Shown here: piece by piece, positions 23,078 to 36,969 of the stretch
Layout of the letters: each line of letters starts with the position of its first letter
Position numbering within the stretch: position 1 is the first letter of the stretch
Origin: Raphanus sativus
Taxonomy: Eukaryota > Streptophyta > Magnoliopsida > Brassicales > Brassicaceae
Direction of reading: 5' to 3'
DNA length: 64,000 bases
NCBI RefSeq assembly: GCF_000801105.2
Contig: NC_079519.1
Span: 33,579,288-33,643,287 of the forward strand
Program-made: the position numbers and the translations under genes
Notes under the pieces: generated by a model
Seen by the model: the letters and a program-made list of their open reading frames with translations, nothing else
What the model was told of the DNA's origin: nothing
Database searches by the model: none

Positions 23078-23953
23078 AAGAAGAAGAACGAGTTGGTGGT
23101 TGAGATTCTGAGATGAAAATCAGAGGGGAAGTGAGCCCTGGCAATCACCAAGTCGTCGTTATGTTTCTCGGATTTTTCTGATGCGATTTGAGGGTAGTTT
23201 ACTATTTGTTGACTTGATTCAGTCTTCATCTTTTCCTGACCCTCTTATGTGTGATTTCCTTGCATTATTTTTTTTTTTTTTTGAGTGATTCTTTTTACAA
23301 CTTACGAGACCATCTCGAATTTTTTTGCTCTACCATAGAAAATATTTACTATAGAGATGACTTTTTTTTCTAATATGACTTTTATTTGCCCAATTAAAGA
23401 ATAAAATTGACTATTTTAAATGTATACTACTTCTATTTTAAATCTAATAAATTTTAAAAATGTTTTTATAGTTATTTTTAGTTTATTTTCACAAAAATAG
23501 TTTTTAAAGAAGAAGATGACGAGAAAATATATTATTAGAAAGTAAAGTATTCATTTAAATTTCAGAGTTAAAAAGTATTATTTGGAGATATGATTTCAAA
23601 TTTCAAAAAATGAAAAATAAATATTAAAAATTTCGAAATAAAAAGAGATTATTTTGGTTTGAATCTATTTTGTGACGAATTATTTAAAAAAAAATTATTT
23701 GAGAGAATTGCCTTAAATTTGATTATTAATTATAAAAATAATTTATAAAATGTTGGATTTAGCCTTAGGTTAAGAATCAATCTCATTTATTTCCCATTTT
23801 AAGTTTCATGCTATTACCGTAACCAAAGGTGTTTGTTCCAGTTTTCATTTATTAAAATTCCTTTTACATGTATGCACTTGGAGCTCACGTCCTTGTGCTT
23901 TCTTATCAAACAAACACACAAAGCTATTCAAAGCTTAATTGCTTAAAGTTTAT
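23078..23953. other. Upstream region of the RPS6-like fusion gene
   Basis: Promoter-side DNA of the minus-strand gene starting at 23077. It is AT-rich, with a 16-bp T run near 23265. I see no coding region and no clear motif beyond AT-rich tracts. Confidence 0.35.
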
Positions 23954-23955
23954 TA

Positions 23956-24184
23956 CTCCCTCTGTTTCTGAATAAGTGTCGTTTTAGAGTTGTGCACACG
24001 GATTAAGAAATCATTAAATTTTGCATATTTTTCATACAAAAACATCATTACCCATACATATTAACCAATAGAAAAATAAAATACAGAATAAAGTTAATAA
24101 ATTCTGCATTGAAATACTAAAACGACACTTATTTTACAACGAAAAATTTTCTCTGCAATGACACTTATTGAGAAACAGAGGGAG
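23956..24184. mobile_element. Stowaway-type MITE
   Basis: A 229-bp element with terminal inverted repeats CTCCCTCTGTTTCTGAATAA / TTGAGAAACAGAGGGAG and sub-terminal GTGTCGTTTTA / AAACGACACTTAT, flanked by TA on both sides (23954-23955 and 24185-24186). The termini and the TA target duplication are diagnostic of Stowaway (Tc1/mariner) MITEs. Confidence 0.85.
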
Positions 24185-24201
24185 TATCATTTAGATTCAA
24201 T

Positions 24202-24779
24202 ATGTCTTTTACGCGATATTGCTATTCTTTTGGTGATTACAGTTCTTTTTTAATTGTTTTCCACCATAAAAATATTTTCCCCTTCCAATGGATTAAACCA
24301 GAACCGAGTTGCAATAGTTTAGATTCTGAGCAAGAAGGATCAACGTATCTGAATCTGAAAGATGTGAATGGTATAATCAACAGACCGTATTTCGCTGATG
24401 AACATGAGCTTATGGAGTTGCTTGAAGGGGATAAAGCTTACGATCTAATATATACCGTCTCGGAGATCAATAATAGCTCTGTTCTTTTAATGGTCGCTGG
24501 CGTCAAAAAAACTCACTGTGACAAAGGCAAATTGAACGGGTTTTGAAAATCAAATCTGACGCCAGCAAGTTGACGGAGACACAACTAGTGGAGGTCGCTA
24601 ACTCTGTTACTTTCAACATCAGATTTATTATTTATTTTTACCGCAGCGACTGGGAAATCAAATCGGTTTTGTCCAGTCAGCGGTATATTTGCCATGCAAA
24701 TAGACGTAGTTTTTGGTCGCTCCATATAATCGTGGCGTTTATGAAAAGAACAGGGCTAATAGATTCTCTCCATCCTTAG
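24202..24779 (+). pseudogene. Unidentified coding relic on the plus strand
   Basis: An open frame at 24202-24546 encodes about 114 residues, the second half of which looks protein-like (DVNGIINRPYFADEHELMEL, then SEINNSSVLLMVAGVKK). An overlapping frame from 24543 continues with SKLTETQLVEVANS, as if one reading frame had been shifted. I do not recognise the family and see no splice sites that would rescue it. It is probably a broken gene fragment next to the MITE. The rest of 24780-25543 holds nothing I can identify. Confidence 0.2.
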
Positions 24780-25543
24780 AAACAAGTTTCAAACAGTTGG
24801 GTTTCGTGCAAAGCTAAGAATTTCCAGGTTTTCCAAGAGGCAGTGGAGATGAAACACGTTTAAAGGTTTCTATACGGATGTTTAGGGTTCAAATCCCAGA
24901 CTATACCATTTCTTATACATTATTAGATGAATTTTTTTTCAGAAGTTCTAAAGTACTGTAAGCAGAGCCGTTCATTGTGGTTGTTTAATGTGGAGAAAGC
25001 TTGCCATCGAGGATGTTGCATATACAAAATTGTACGTCGACCAAAGTGTTTCGTGGAGAACTTCATAGTTGAATTATTATCTGTGGAGTTGTTTATAATA
25101 TCGTATATATCTCGCATATATTGCAGGCTGAGGATCATCATATGTAACCGAGTTAGAGATTATATGATAATGTAAGGTGTGTTATCCAGTGTTAAAATAT
25201 TATCTCCCTACATATTATTTAGAGTGATCGATCCACAGCCACACGGACAATTTTGATTATATCTCAGTACTCACAGTTTGGACCTTTGTCCAATGCCACA
25301 CACACGTTTCTTTTAAAACTTCACCGAGCAAACAACAATTCTATGAATATGAAATTCATTAGCTATCCTCCTAGCTAGTATCTTGTTGTTGCTTTAGAAT
25401 CAGCAAAACATCCATGAAGGTAAAATTTATCGAAGATTTACAATCTAAGATCCAGTGTTTCTTCACGTAGTCTGCACCAAAACAGGTCCAGTAAATGCAA
25501 AAATATGACGGATACTAAAATAGTTAAAGAGTATTATGTTCAG

Positions 25544-28500
25544 TTAATGCCTAGTTCTTACCCGCATGCGCTTGCTGTTTCTCAATGTCTCTACAGATTC
25601 GTTAATTTGGTCAGACACATGGCATCCATCATTAACAACATTGCCTTCATCAGCTTCAAAAACATGTGAAATATTTTTATCTGGATTACTCTCCAGAGCG
25701 CTATCTCCACACTCTTGGCTGTGTACGGTCTCATGGCCTCCCAAATAACCATTGTTGCTTGTGCTTCCTCCAAAAACATGTGGAAGAATGTTTGGTCTAC
25801 AAGTTTGGTTACTCAGTGACTGACCGTTCTCGGGAAGAAGTATGCCGCATCCTTTTACTTGAAACTCACAGTCTTCCTTTATGAAAAGAAATTGTATATC
25901 CATGTGATGGTACGTAAGTTGATCAGCTAGAGGCGTAATGTCTTTGTTTAGAGGGAAACAACCGTCGAATATAACCAGATGGTTTCCCAACCCCGTTGTT
26001 GAGAATCCTCGTGGCAAATCAGTATGATCAAAGTGATTCCCGGATATGCATATAAACCGAAAATGTACCTGAATTTTGAAATGATTAATACCAAATGTAT
26101 CAAGAGGGAATTCACACGAGGCGCAGGCCTTAAATCTGAGGAATGGTTGGGAGGGAGAGATGTGAGGTAGAGGGATATTGGTGAGAGAGGTTCCTGTAGT
26201 GCGGTGAGTGAAATATGAAAGCACTTCTTCACCTGATAGTATTACTTGCATGGGAACTGTTTGTGGTTGAAATAGAACTTTAGGATCAAAGTTGAAGCAG
26301 CCAACGAAATTGAGGTTGACCATTGAGATAAAGCGGTCAGGAAGATAAGAAGCCTCGTCAGGGAGACTAGAGTGAACATAGTCTGGCGTTATTGCCACAA
26401 GGCTTGGACTATCATCCCACTTAGCTTCAGTCAATGCCATGCAGTTCGAAAAGTCAACCTTCTCAAGATGTTTCAGTTTTAAAATGTTTAGGGATACACG
26501 CCTTAAGTTGTTGCAGTTCGCCATATTTAGATCTTTGAGCCTAGAGAATTTCTCAACCCACCAAGGAACCTCTTCTATCGCTGAAAAGCTTAGATTGAGG
26601 TATTGGATGTTTCTTGAGATATTAGGAAAACTCTTCAACCGTGAGCATCCGGAGAGAACTAGAAATTCGAGTGATTGGAGGTTAATGCCTGTTGGAAGAG
26701 TCTCCAGATTTATGCAGTTTCGAATGTCCAACTGCTTCAGTTTATTGAGATTCTGAAATGAAGACGGAAGCTCCACCATACTTGGGATTTCCGAGAGACA
26801 CAACCTCGTCAAAGTGGGTGTAAACGGCTGAACCCAAAAACAAAATAAAATTTATTTTGAATGAAATCACCCGGTAATTTTAAAGTTTACTGTTTGTCAG
26901 TTGAAAAGATTACTACAACTATATCTTTTTATTCTATTTGCTCAAATCCTGCTAAGAAGATGTATACTTGCATGTTTTAAAAGTTGTTTAATTCAGTTAA
27001 AGATATGGAAAAACTGTTGTGGTTTTTTTCCTCAAAAAGTAGTAAATCTAGAACCAAGCTCAAAAAGTAAATACGATTTAGTTTTGAATATTTTTAAAGA
27101 AAAATCAAAAAATGCAAAGAAAGTTTCATTACCTATGTTCTCCTACATGTAACATCCGATGCAATTTTTCTCTTATTTTTTTTAATTTTTGCATATATTT
27201 ATAAGTTAAGTTTGGAACTACATTTCAGTTAAAAAAAAAAAAAGTTTGGAACGACATACCTGCTGCACTCCTTCCCATAGGTTCTCACTCTTTAGGTTGG
27301 TCATGTTAAGCACATCAAGACTCAAATTAGAAGAGGACTCTGAGATGTTGGTTAAGATTTCAGGAAACCTTCTCAACCGTGAGCATCCAGAAAGAACAAA
27401 GCCGTCAAAAGAGTTGAGATAAATCCCAGTTGGAATAGTCTCCAAGTTTGTGCAAAAATTCATTTCCAAATCCCTGAGTTTTTTAAGATTCCGAATAGAG
27501 GAAGGAAGCTCCAGTAAACTCGAGCAAAAGTCAAGACAAAGCCTCTCGAGCTTCATGGCCTTCGAAAGATCTGGGATTTCCTTTAGGTTTTCAGATAGGG
27601 TCAAATCTATTTCCTTGAGACATGTAAGTGACTGTACCAAAACAAACAAACAAAAAACACATAGTTAATTAGAAATTACACATCGGGTGACAACTAATAA
27701 TCTAAGCCATATTGTGGCAAAACTTACCGCAACTCCTTCCCACAGCTTCTCGAGATTGCCTTCACGCATCACAAGCTTGATGAGATTTTCAGGATTGAAC
27801 TTAGAAGGCATACATCTCATCGGATACCCATACCAAGACAATAATCTGAGACTAGGAGGCAAATAGTCGAAGTTTTTGGGTAAGTGCAATCTAACAACGT
27901 TACATCCGAAAATTTCTAGGAAACGGAGATTACGCATCCCTTTGAAGGCATTCTCATGTACATGAAGTTCATCAGTCTCATCCATCATCAACTCTATACC
28001 CAAAACCCTTTTGGTACCCTGAAATTATAAGATCAATAAACGGAAACAAAACTAGTTAGCTTAACAATAAAATAACATACATATATGAAAACAAGCACAA
28101 TAAAACTTAACAGTATTATCTTCAAGTACATCCCAAATATCCTTCGAATCCATAAGGAATTCTCGTTCTCCAGGTTCATCGGACTGTGTACGGACGATCT
28201 CTTTACCCATTTCTTGTAGCAAAGAGTGCATTTCCACAGAATTGTATCTTTCATGGATAAGAGATTTATCAACTAAATTCTTAAGCCCAATATTAACATC
28301 CAAGTTGCTATCTTCTAGTAGCAGTTTAATGTGATCAACTTTCCTCCCATTGAAAAGACATGCAACGTGACGAAATATTGCTTTATCTTTCTTGTTAGTT
28401 AACCCGTCATAGCTGACTCTTAGTGTTCTCTCAATCTTTCCATCCAAACACTTTCGAAGCCTCGGCAACATATCCAGCCAGTCTTCTTTGTCCCTGCCCC

Positions 28501-29786
28501 TTAAATTAGAACCCAAAACGTCAAGACCCAATGGAAGGCTACCGGCACAGAATACAACTTCAGAAGCAAGCTCTTTAAAACCATCAGGTGGAGAATTCTT
28601 TCTGAAGGCAGACCGACAAAACATCTGGAGAGCGAGTTTATAAGAAGGGAGATGTACCTCGTAAATGTGATCAATGCCATGAGCCCTTAAAAGATGCTTA
28701 TCTTTTGTAACCACAATGACTCTACTCCCACTTCCAAACCATTGAGTTCTTCCCGCTAAGGCATCTAGCACGTCTTGATCATCCAAATCATCAATAAAGA
28801 TAAGAGCTTTTCGGTGCCTTAGCATCTTTTCCACTGCACCTAGATGGTCTATCTTTATATACCTCATATCTAAAACTTCCGCTAGAAAAGCTCTTTGCAA
28901 GTGCAATTTCATGTTATAGTCACCTAGATTAGCTCCTCTATAAAATTCCATGCTCTTGGATATGAAAACTTTATCTATCAAAACACTACTTTGGAACCGA
29001 CGAGAAAGTCGATTAAATAGAGCTCTTGCAATGGTAGTCTTGCCGATTCCAGAGGGACCCCATATCCCGACCATTCTCACTTCCTCGGATTCCAAATCAA
29101 GCAATGAACTCATAGCTCTGATGTGATCTTCAATTCCAACAAAATCCTCAACCTCATATGATGGAGATAAATTCAATTTACCCAAAACATCATTAGCGAT
29201 TTCCTCGATCATCCTTGCTTCGTTATCCCTAAGGAAAAATTAAATTTCAAATTCCACAATCATGTTTGTTAAACAATAAATAATATATATATATATCCAT
29301 AAATTTGTACCAGGTGACACTATGATATCCAAGGATGTTAGCTACATCAATCAAAGCTCCCCTCCATCGAATGATCTCGTCCTCTGTTTTATTTTTGCAT
29401 GTCTGGTCAAAGATCTTCCCGAAGTCTCCCGTCTGTTTCCTCACATGTGAAGGATCCAAACCGTAGAAAACCGGTATGACCATTTGACAACACTCTTCTT
29501 TGCACTTCACAATCTCAAGCAACTCATTCATACACCAGCTTGAAGAGGCGTAGTTTGTGGAGAAAATGATCACCGCAATCCTTGAATCCTTAATCGCTTG
29601 TCTAAGCTCCGGACCAAGCGATCGGCTTCTCTCGATCTCATTGTCTTTGAAAGCAATGATAAGTTTCCGATCTAGCTCCTTCATAAAGTGGCTGAGGAAC
29701 GTCTTGCGGACATCTTCTCCACTGAAGCTCGGAAAAACATCGTATAACCAATTGCGAGAAGAGGATGACGAAGAAGAAGAAGCCAT
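25544..29786 (-). CDS. RPS6-like TIR-NBS-LRR disease resistance protein (complete, about 1179 aa)
   Basis: TNL immune receptor of the RPS6 (At5g46470) type, by recognition of the whole protein. Exons: 29311-29786 (TIR; MASSSSSSSSRNWLYDVF, SSWCMNEL with the NADase glutamate), 28112-29228 (NB-ARC; GPSGIGKTT, LIFIDDLDD, GSRVIVVTKD, GSLPLGLDV, VEMHSLLQEMG), 27728-28018, 27260-27631 (LRRs) and 25544-26827 (LRRs, then C-JID GEEVLSYFTHR near residue 950, and a charged tail). All joins are in phase with no internal stop. Start 29786 is chosen because TNLs of this clade begin with the Ser-rich stretch; an upstream in-frame ATG at 29858 would add 24 residues. A perfect donor (CGG|GTAAG) just before the stop leaves open one more small 3' exon. 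Expected to act in the cytoplasm/nucleus through EDS1-dependent signalling (family knowledge). Confidence 0.9.
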
Positions 29787-30174
29787 ACAAGATTGTTCAG
29801 ATAAGATCAGAGAAGATGTAGCAATTGCATGTGTGTTTCTGCGACTTTTCAGCTGCAACTTGGGCGGAAGTTTCCTCTTCTTGACTATTTGGTGACTTGA
29901 TTACATCACCAACCAACATTGTTTAATATTTAAAGTTTCTCTCACATCACAAGTCAAAAGTTCTGGAACAAGACAGTGAAAGTGATCTCATCTGGTTTTA
30001 TGTTTAACTGAATCATTTGGTCCCGCTTTCCTCGTCATCATGATCGTCTATGAACACCGAAACATAATCTTTTTCATTTCCACAGAAACTGTACATGACT
30101 ACACCTTCACTGCAGCTCTATGCATTTCTTTAATCCCCTGGGAAAGGTTGACTGATTTGGTAAGTATCCATAAT

Positions 30175-30313
30175 TTTATCCCTACCCCATAGAATTCTCT
30201 TGTCCTCTGTTTTATTTTTGCATGTCTTGCTAAAATCTTCCCAAAGTCTCCGGTCTGTTCCCTCACGTGGGAAGGATCCAAACAGTAGAAAACTGGTATC
30301 ACCACTTGACCAT
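30175..30313 (-). pseudogene. TIR-domain relic upstream of the RPS6-like TNL
   Basis: Reverse strand encodes VIPVFYCLDPSHVREQTGDF, almost identical to the TIR of the downstream gene. A frame change then leads to KTCKNKTEDKRILWGRDK. No start, no NB domain and no intact flanks. It is the remnant of a duplicated TNL 5' exon. Confidence 0.7.
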
Positions 30314-30595
30314 GTTCTCGCGGTAACGTCGCTTCGAAACATATTCGATGTTTTTAACTTTCTAACAAAATAAACTTCGACTGACTCGTCTGGAGAAAAT
30401 TTAAAAGTCAGTATCTTACAGATTTGGTCTAAAAGTTTGAAGATTCGGTTCAATGTTTTACTTTTAAATATATGAAACTGTATTATCGAATGTAAAACAG
30501 ATTATGAATAAAACAAACTTAATACGCAAAATTAAAAAAAAAACGGTCTGAAATTGTCAATGAGAGATGAAAAGTAAACCCTAGGGCTTAATTTT

Positions 30596-31561
<966 letters not shown>

Positions 31562-31613
31562 CTAGGGTTTCTGATTACACATGAATTGGGCTCATGCCCA
31601 TGTTATGGGCCCA
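31562..31613 (-). promoter_or_regulatory. Telo-box and site II (TGGGCY) elements of the RPL32 promoter
   Basis: About 90-140 nt upstream of the RPL32 start are CTAGGGTTT (reverse AAACCCTAG, a telo-box, 31562-31570), TGGGCT (31587-31592), GCCCA (31596-31600) and TGGGCCCA (31606-31613). This pairing is the established signature of plant ribosomal-protein and growth-related promoters (telo-box plus TCP-bound site II). Confidence 0.75.
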
Positions 31614-32008
31614 ATATAATTTCTTTACCGGGCCGCTGTTAAACTATGAAGTAATATTGAAGTTGTTCAAAGCTGCTGCTTCTCCCTGGTGTCTGAAGGG
31701 GCTACTAATAACTTGGGTTTGAGACAAATGACTATGGTTTTGCAGAGTATTAACCAAAAATATTAATTTGACAGCCAAAAATGTTTCTTTTCTTTTCAAA
31801 CGTCCAAAATTTGGCAGCGTATTTTTACACATGAATAAAATTATTATTTAAATAGCTCTTACAATTTTGTGCAAATATCAATCAAACCTCACACGTCTTT
31901 CTAATTTTAGACATCAAAGGATTTAGAAGCTAATCGTTTGATTTTTTGTTTTGTGGTTTGGGGAAAGAACAACAGGAGATATAGTCTTCTGATGAAGGTC
32001 ATCACGTT

Positions 32009-34432
32009 TCAGCTTTGTTGGAGAGTGTTGCACTTAGACAAACGTTCTTTTACTTCATCCCAAGCTGCTTTGGTCAAAATTCCCGTATCATCATCCAACG
32101 CAATATTTAAAACGAGGTTAATGAGTAAATGTTCAAACGATCCACGCAAAGAAAAAAAAAAAAAAGATTCAAGAGTTTTTAAGTAAACCTGGTAAGCTTC
32201 TGAAATCAGGTTCAATTCCACCACCATTAATGTCTATATGGTTAGGTGTGACATACTTTCCTATTGTCACAACAACCCCTGAACCATCCCGGAGCTCGAA
32301 CACCGATTGAATCAAACCCTGAAACCAGTAAATTCAACCCACAAGAACATGATCACAAACATATTCAATATAATATTATTAAAAGACTTTGGAGTTTGTA
32401 GTAACCTTTCCATAAGTTCTTTCGCCCACAAGAACTGCTTTACAGTTATCATGAAGTGCAGAGGCCACCTGGGAACCCAAACAAAGAAAAAACAGACAAA
32501 ACACTTCGTTTAGTGCTCCAAAAGAAGAAGAGTCTCCGTGGCATATATAGCTCAATGAGATTACTCACAATTTCACTAGCACTTGCTGTTCTGTTATTTA
32601 CCATTACCTGCAACAACGATAAGGATTCTAATCATCTCAAATGCCAAAGAAAAAAGAAAGAATTCTAGTGTAAAGAAAAACTAAATGGCTTACATGATCA
32701 AATCACATACAATAAGAGGGGCAGTGATCAACGGTTGTTTATCTGCAACAATAGTCTTTTGAGTCTCCGTGTCTCTCCCGGCTGTGTATATCACCTGTTA
32801 CCCAGTTGAAAACATACAACAAAAGTTTTTAAGTAACTTTCGATGGATCTCTTTTATATTATGTGACTTACCGTATCCCCTTCGTCTAGGAACAGCTTCG
32901 CAGTTTCTATTCCAGCCTGCACAAGTCCACCAAGGTTATCTCTAAGATCCATTACGAAATAAGACGCACCCTTGTCCTGGAGTCGTTTCATTGCTGCAAA
33001 TACACAGAAGTTAATAAAGGGATAGAATCACATGTTGAAAACTTTAGATGTGACAGGACAAAACATTTAAAAAGACTTTACCAATCACCAAATCTTTTCT
33101 AGCCAATGCATTGAACTCTTTTAGACGGATATACCCAACAGAGATTTTCCCGTTGTCAACTTTCTCCAGACGATAGGAGACTGGAGTCTGCGCATTAACT
33201 TGCCTCTGGACTTTAATTGACCTAAGAGATCCACATTTTCCATGCTTCACCTGCAATACGAGTACACATCATTAATCTTTAGTCATGGACTTAGTTTTTT
33301 TATCTTGTGACTATGAACAATAACCTTGAGAACCACAAAAGTTTTACTAGGGCCTTGTAACAAAGATGATACTTCAAATGATGATTTCCCACTGACATCA
33401 ACTCCATTGACAGCAATAATCTCATCTCCCTAGCAAGAGAAATGCATTACACATTCTTTAAGTTAAATCATCAACAACAAACAAAAAACTACTAGAAAGA
33501 GACTAAACTTAGTTTTTTAAACCTGTTTCACGCCAGCAATGTCAGCAGGACCGTCCAACACAATACCAAGGACCTTCAGCTTTGCATTTCCACCACCATC
33601 AGAAACTTCTCTAAGATTTATCCCAATACCCGTGATGTCGTACTTCGACATCCTGGAGAACTTCAACAAGTGACACACAAACAAAGAAGATCATACAAGA
33701 TGAAATGTGATTTTTTTTTTTTTGATGAAATGTGATTTGATTGTACACAAGTCTCAAAACCAAAGAGACGTGTAACTTGTGACAACTTAAAGACTCCTCC
33801 ATACAACCAAACTCATAGAATCCAAACCTCATCTGGTGAGAGAAAGCGAGTATACTGATCACCCAAACTTCCCAGCATTTTCTTAATCACTTCATGAGCC
33901 TTTGACCTACTCTTAATTGGACTACTCAACATCTCTTCCTTCTGTTTCTGCAAAGCAACAACAAGTATAAAGATTCAACCTTTACACATAAAAGCTTCTT
34001 CCTTTATCTAACTACCTGCCAAGTCTCAGGAGTCCATGTATTGCTTCGAGCATCGAGAAACGCGTCGTTAACAATCTCCCAAGCTTCTTCAACAATCCCT
34101 TTGTTAGTTACTAACTGAGGCCTGACGTCATCTTCTATCACATCGGCATCAGCTTCTTCCTCGTTAGGGCAGTCTTCCGGAGAAGAATCGGGAGATAGCG
34201 AAGGCGGGGTCATAGATAGGTAAGGATCGATAGAAGCTGCGACGGAGGGAGCCGGAGCCGGCGACGAGAGTACGAGAGTGAGCGTGAGAGCTCCGGTTAG
34301 GGTTCCGATTACCGATTTTTTGAAAAATTTGTTCAGAACAGAGCAGTCGATTTTCGACGGGGGTGGATGTTCCCGTAACGGCGGAGGTGACGTGGCGGAT
34401 AACGGCGAGGAGAATGGGAGTAAGAGCCTCAT
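32009..34432 (-). CDS. CTPA: Chloroplast carboxyl-terminal processing protease (CtpA-like, peptidase S41A)
   Basis: Serine protease of the D1 C-terminal processing family; the Arabidopsis positional counterpart is At5g46390. Eleven exons: 34016-34432, 33828-33947, 33523-33660, 33325-33429, 33082-33250, 32872-32993, 32711-32794, 32569-32607, 32406-32468, 32189-32318 and 32009-32064. All are in phase and give 480 residues. The N terminus has a Ser/Pro-rich transit-like region, then KKSVIGTLTGALTLTLVL…VAA, a hydrophobic stretch typical of thylakoid-lumen targeting. A PDZ domain (GIGINLRE … GDEIIAVNGVDV) and the S41 core follow (DLRDNLGGLV, VMVNNRTASASEI, GERTYGK). Catalytic Ser394 and Lys419 are 25 residues apart, as in the Tsp/CtpA Ser-Lys dyad. 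It lies 409 bp from the divergent gene at 34842. No damage was seen. Confidence 0.92.
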
Positions 34433-34841
34433 CTTGTTTTAACGGTTTAGTTTTTTTTTTTAATTTGCTGGTAACAGATATATGGTACAGAGTATTTGCA
34501 AATATATCCTCCTACCTTTTAAGTATTAACTATAAAGATACTAACTTTATAATTTACATTATTTACCAAAAAACAAACAGAACGTTGACTAAAATGGAAT
34601 TGATGTTCAATGTCAATTATTACTTCAATAATGTGTGGAAATTAATATATAATTAATTTGAATATATATTTTTCTCGTATCCGAAAAGAACTATAAAGCT
34701 CAAAGAGTGAAAGAGTGAGACAGAGAGGGAAAGTAACACAAGAAGGTTTCTTGAGACTCAAGAAGGAGCGAGAGAGAGAGAGAGGATCCTTTCTGTTCCT
34801 TCTTCTTCTGCACGCGACTGCGAAAGAAAGCTCGCAAAGCA
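34433..34841. promoter_or_regulatory. Divergent promoter between the CtpA-like gene and the first Q/N/P-rich gene
   Basis: 409 bp separate two start codons on opposite strands. The part nearest the plus-strand gene contains the 19-mer acgttgactaaaatggaat (34582-34600, with a W-box core TTGACT), AACTATAAAGC (probable TATA region) and a GA-rich leader. The same blocks recur before the second copy at 37.4-37.76 kb. Confidence 0.5.
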
Positions 34842-36969
34842 ATGGCGGGGAAAGAGGAAGACGTCAACGAGGAGGGTATGCTTGGGGGATTGAGAGAGAT
34901 GGTTCAGCAGTTGCAGGAAATGATTTCTCAAGGTTTTCTTCCTTCTCTTTCTTTCTAGGGTTTAGGATCAAAGCAACGCCCTTAGGATCATCACTTGTTT
35001 GTTTCTTCTTTTCGTCTTCTGTGTTTGTTTCTTTTACTTCTTTCTTGTACAGTTTCTGCCGCATCGCTCTGTTCTTATTATATTCAAACCTCGTTTTGCT
35101 TCTTGGTTCTTGTTCATCAAGTTCTTTTCTGATGACGTTGCTTCGTTTTCACCTGTTTCCAGATGAAGTTGAGAGCAACCTAAACGAGAAGAAAGATGTT
35201 GGTCAAGGTGGTGAGAACAAGCTTAACTCAGATGGTAATGAGACTTATATATCTTTGTGGCTCTGTATCATACAGAAAAGTCTTTAAAACTTATCACACT
35301 CTGTGTTGGTTCAGAGACGAGTAATGAGCAGCAAGGAACCAGTGATCATCAGTTGGCTGGTTTATCTACTACGTATAACGTCCTTGTTGCATACAAGCAG
35401 AGGTTTGTTCTTTTCATCTCCTTCTCTCCCAGTCTCTTGTTAAAGTCCAGTTGATTCATCTTCACCGTTTGTAACACTCCTTGTATATTGCAGCGATGTA
35501 GCAAATCTAGAAACCAGGAATGTGCCAGTAAGCTCGGGTGAAGCAGTGTCTTCCTTGTCCGTGCCATCTTCTGAGTTGGCATCCAAGTACAACTTGCCTG
35601 ATGATGAACAAGTTACTAATCCAGTTGATTACTCATCTAGTGACTATGATGCTATAAGAGATCAGCTCTCTCAACTCTCTATAGAGAATGATGATGACTC
35701 AGATGATGCGTCACTCAAACAGTACGTGAGCAAAATGTAAGAGGCGCTTCTCCAGCTCTCTCTCTCCATTTTTTATATAGATGCTCTTTTTAATGATCTC
35801 TTAAATGTTTTTTTTTTCTCACAGAGATTCCGCCTCCTCAGACCATCTTGAAGCAGAACAGGCGCAGTATGGAACTCATGAGCATGCTCCTGTGAATCCT
35901 ACGCAAGCTCCTCCTAAACCAAGACTTCAGAGGCAGAACGCTATGGTGAGATCATATCATGGCTTTTCTTGTCTCTTTGGCTCTTTATATATATATAGCT
36001 GACTCAAGATCTTGTACGTAAAGCTTGTGTCTTCTATATGTTTTTAGCCACGACAAAGACACACAAGAGAACTGGATCCTGGATACTCAGCTTCTTATTT
36101 GAATCAGTCAATGCCTACAAGAGATAGCATTACTTCTGCATCTTCACATGGTCGTAGGCCACCCATCTCCATGACCAAGGTGAAGTCTTTTTGTCTAATA
36201 AAGCATTATTCTTTTTACATTCTTTGATTCATACTTTTAGTTTGGTTTTCATTTTGGCGCAGGCATTGACAACAGCTACTGACTTTGTACCACAGAGGAA
36301 CCAACAAGCAATGAACCCACATTACTCTCAGCGTCAGGTTCTTTCAGGGCAGTACGGTAATATCATGAACGAGGACTACAACAACATGCCACCATCAGCA
36401 GCAGCATTTCAGCAACATGGTGGTAGTAACATGGCGTATAATGGTAATATCACGAACTCTCCTTACTTGCCACCAGCAGCAGCAGCAGCACCTCAGCAAC
36501 TCGGTGGTAGTACCAACAACACTTCGGCGCATTATGGTAATATAATACCAGAACAGAACGAAAGCAACAACTACAACATGCCTCCTCAGTCAGCTGCCTC
36601 TCATGCTGCTCCTTATGCTTACGGTTCTGTTAACATCTTTGGCACTTACTCGTCGAGTGATGACGTTGCAGACTCGAGGTTTGGCTATGAAGGTGGTGTC
36701 TCAAGGAACCACTTGCCACCGATTCAGCAGCGTCAGGTGAAACCCCATCAAATCTCTTTTAGGGTTTGGATGACTTGGCATATAAGTAACGCTTGTTGTT
36801 TTGTTCACAGAGTACTGGAGATTCAAATGTGTGGCGACCTAGTCCCAGACGTATCCAACGACAGCAGCAGCTTCGAAGTGATTTCTTTGCATCTCTGAAC
36901 CAACAAAACGATAGGAGTGATCCGTCTGACCAAACCCAAGAACGGTCATGGCCCAAGAGAGACAACTAG
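34842..36969 (+). CDS. Uncharacterised Q/N/P-rich protein, tandem copy 1 (about 405 aa)
   Basis: Eight exons were placed by GT/AG and phase: 34842-34932, 35163-35234, 35315-35402, 35494-35736, 35825-35945, 36048-36179, 36263-36736 and 36811-36969. They join to 405 residues: MAGKEEDVNEEG, a possible short helix (LREMVQQLQEM), an acidic Ser-rich region (SIENDDDSDD), then a long Gln/Asn/Pro/Tyr-rich tail (TDFVPQRNQQAMNPHYSQ) ending KRDN. I see no known domain, signal peptide or membrane segment; most of it looks disordered. The second copy at 37762 shares exon structure and sequence, so selection or recent duplication keeps both open. By position it matches the hypothetical gene At5g46380 of Arabidopsis; that link is from memory. 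Function unknown. Confidence 0.72.

Noticed and set aside
34715..35287. 190-codon open frame over the start of tandem copy 1
   Set aside because: It is in a different frame from the conserved exons and runs through two introns; the tandem copy does not preserve it.
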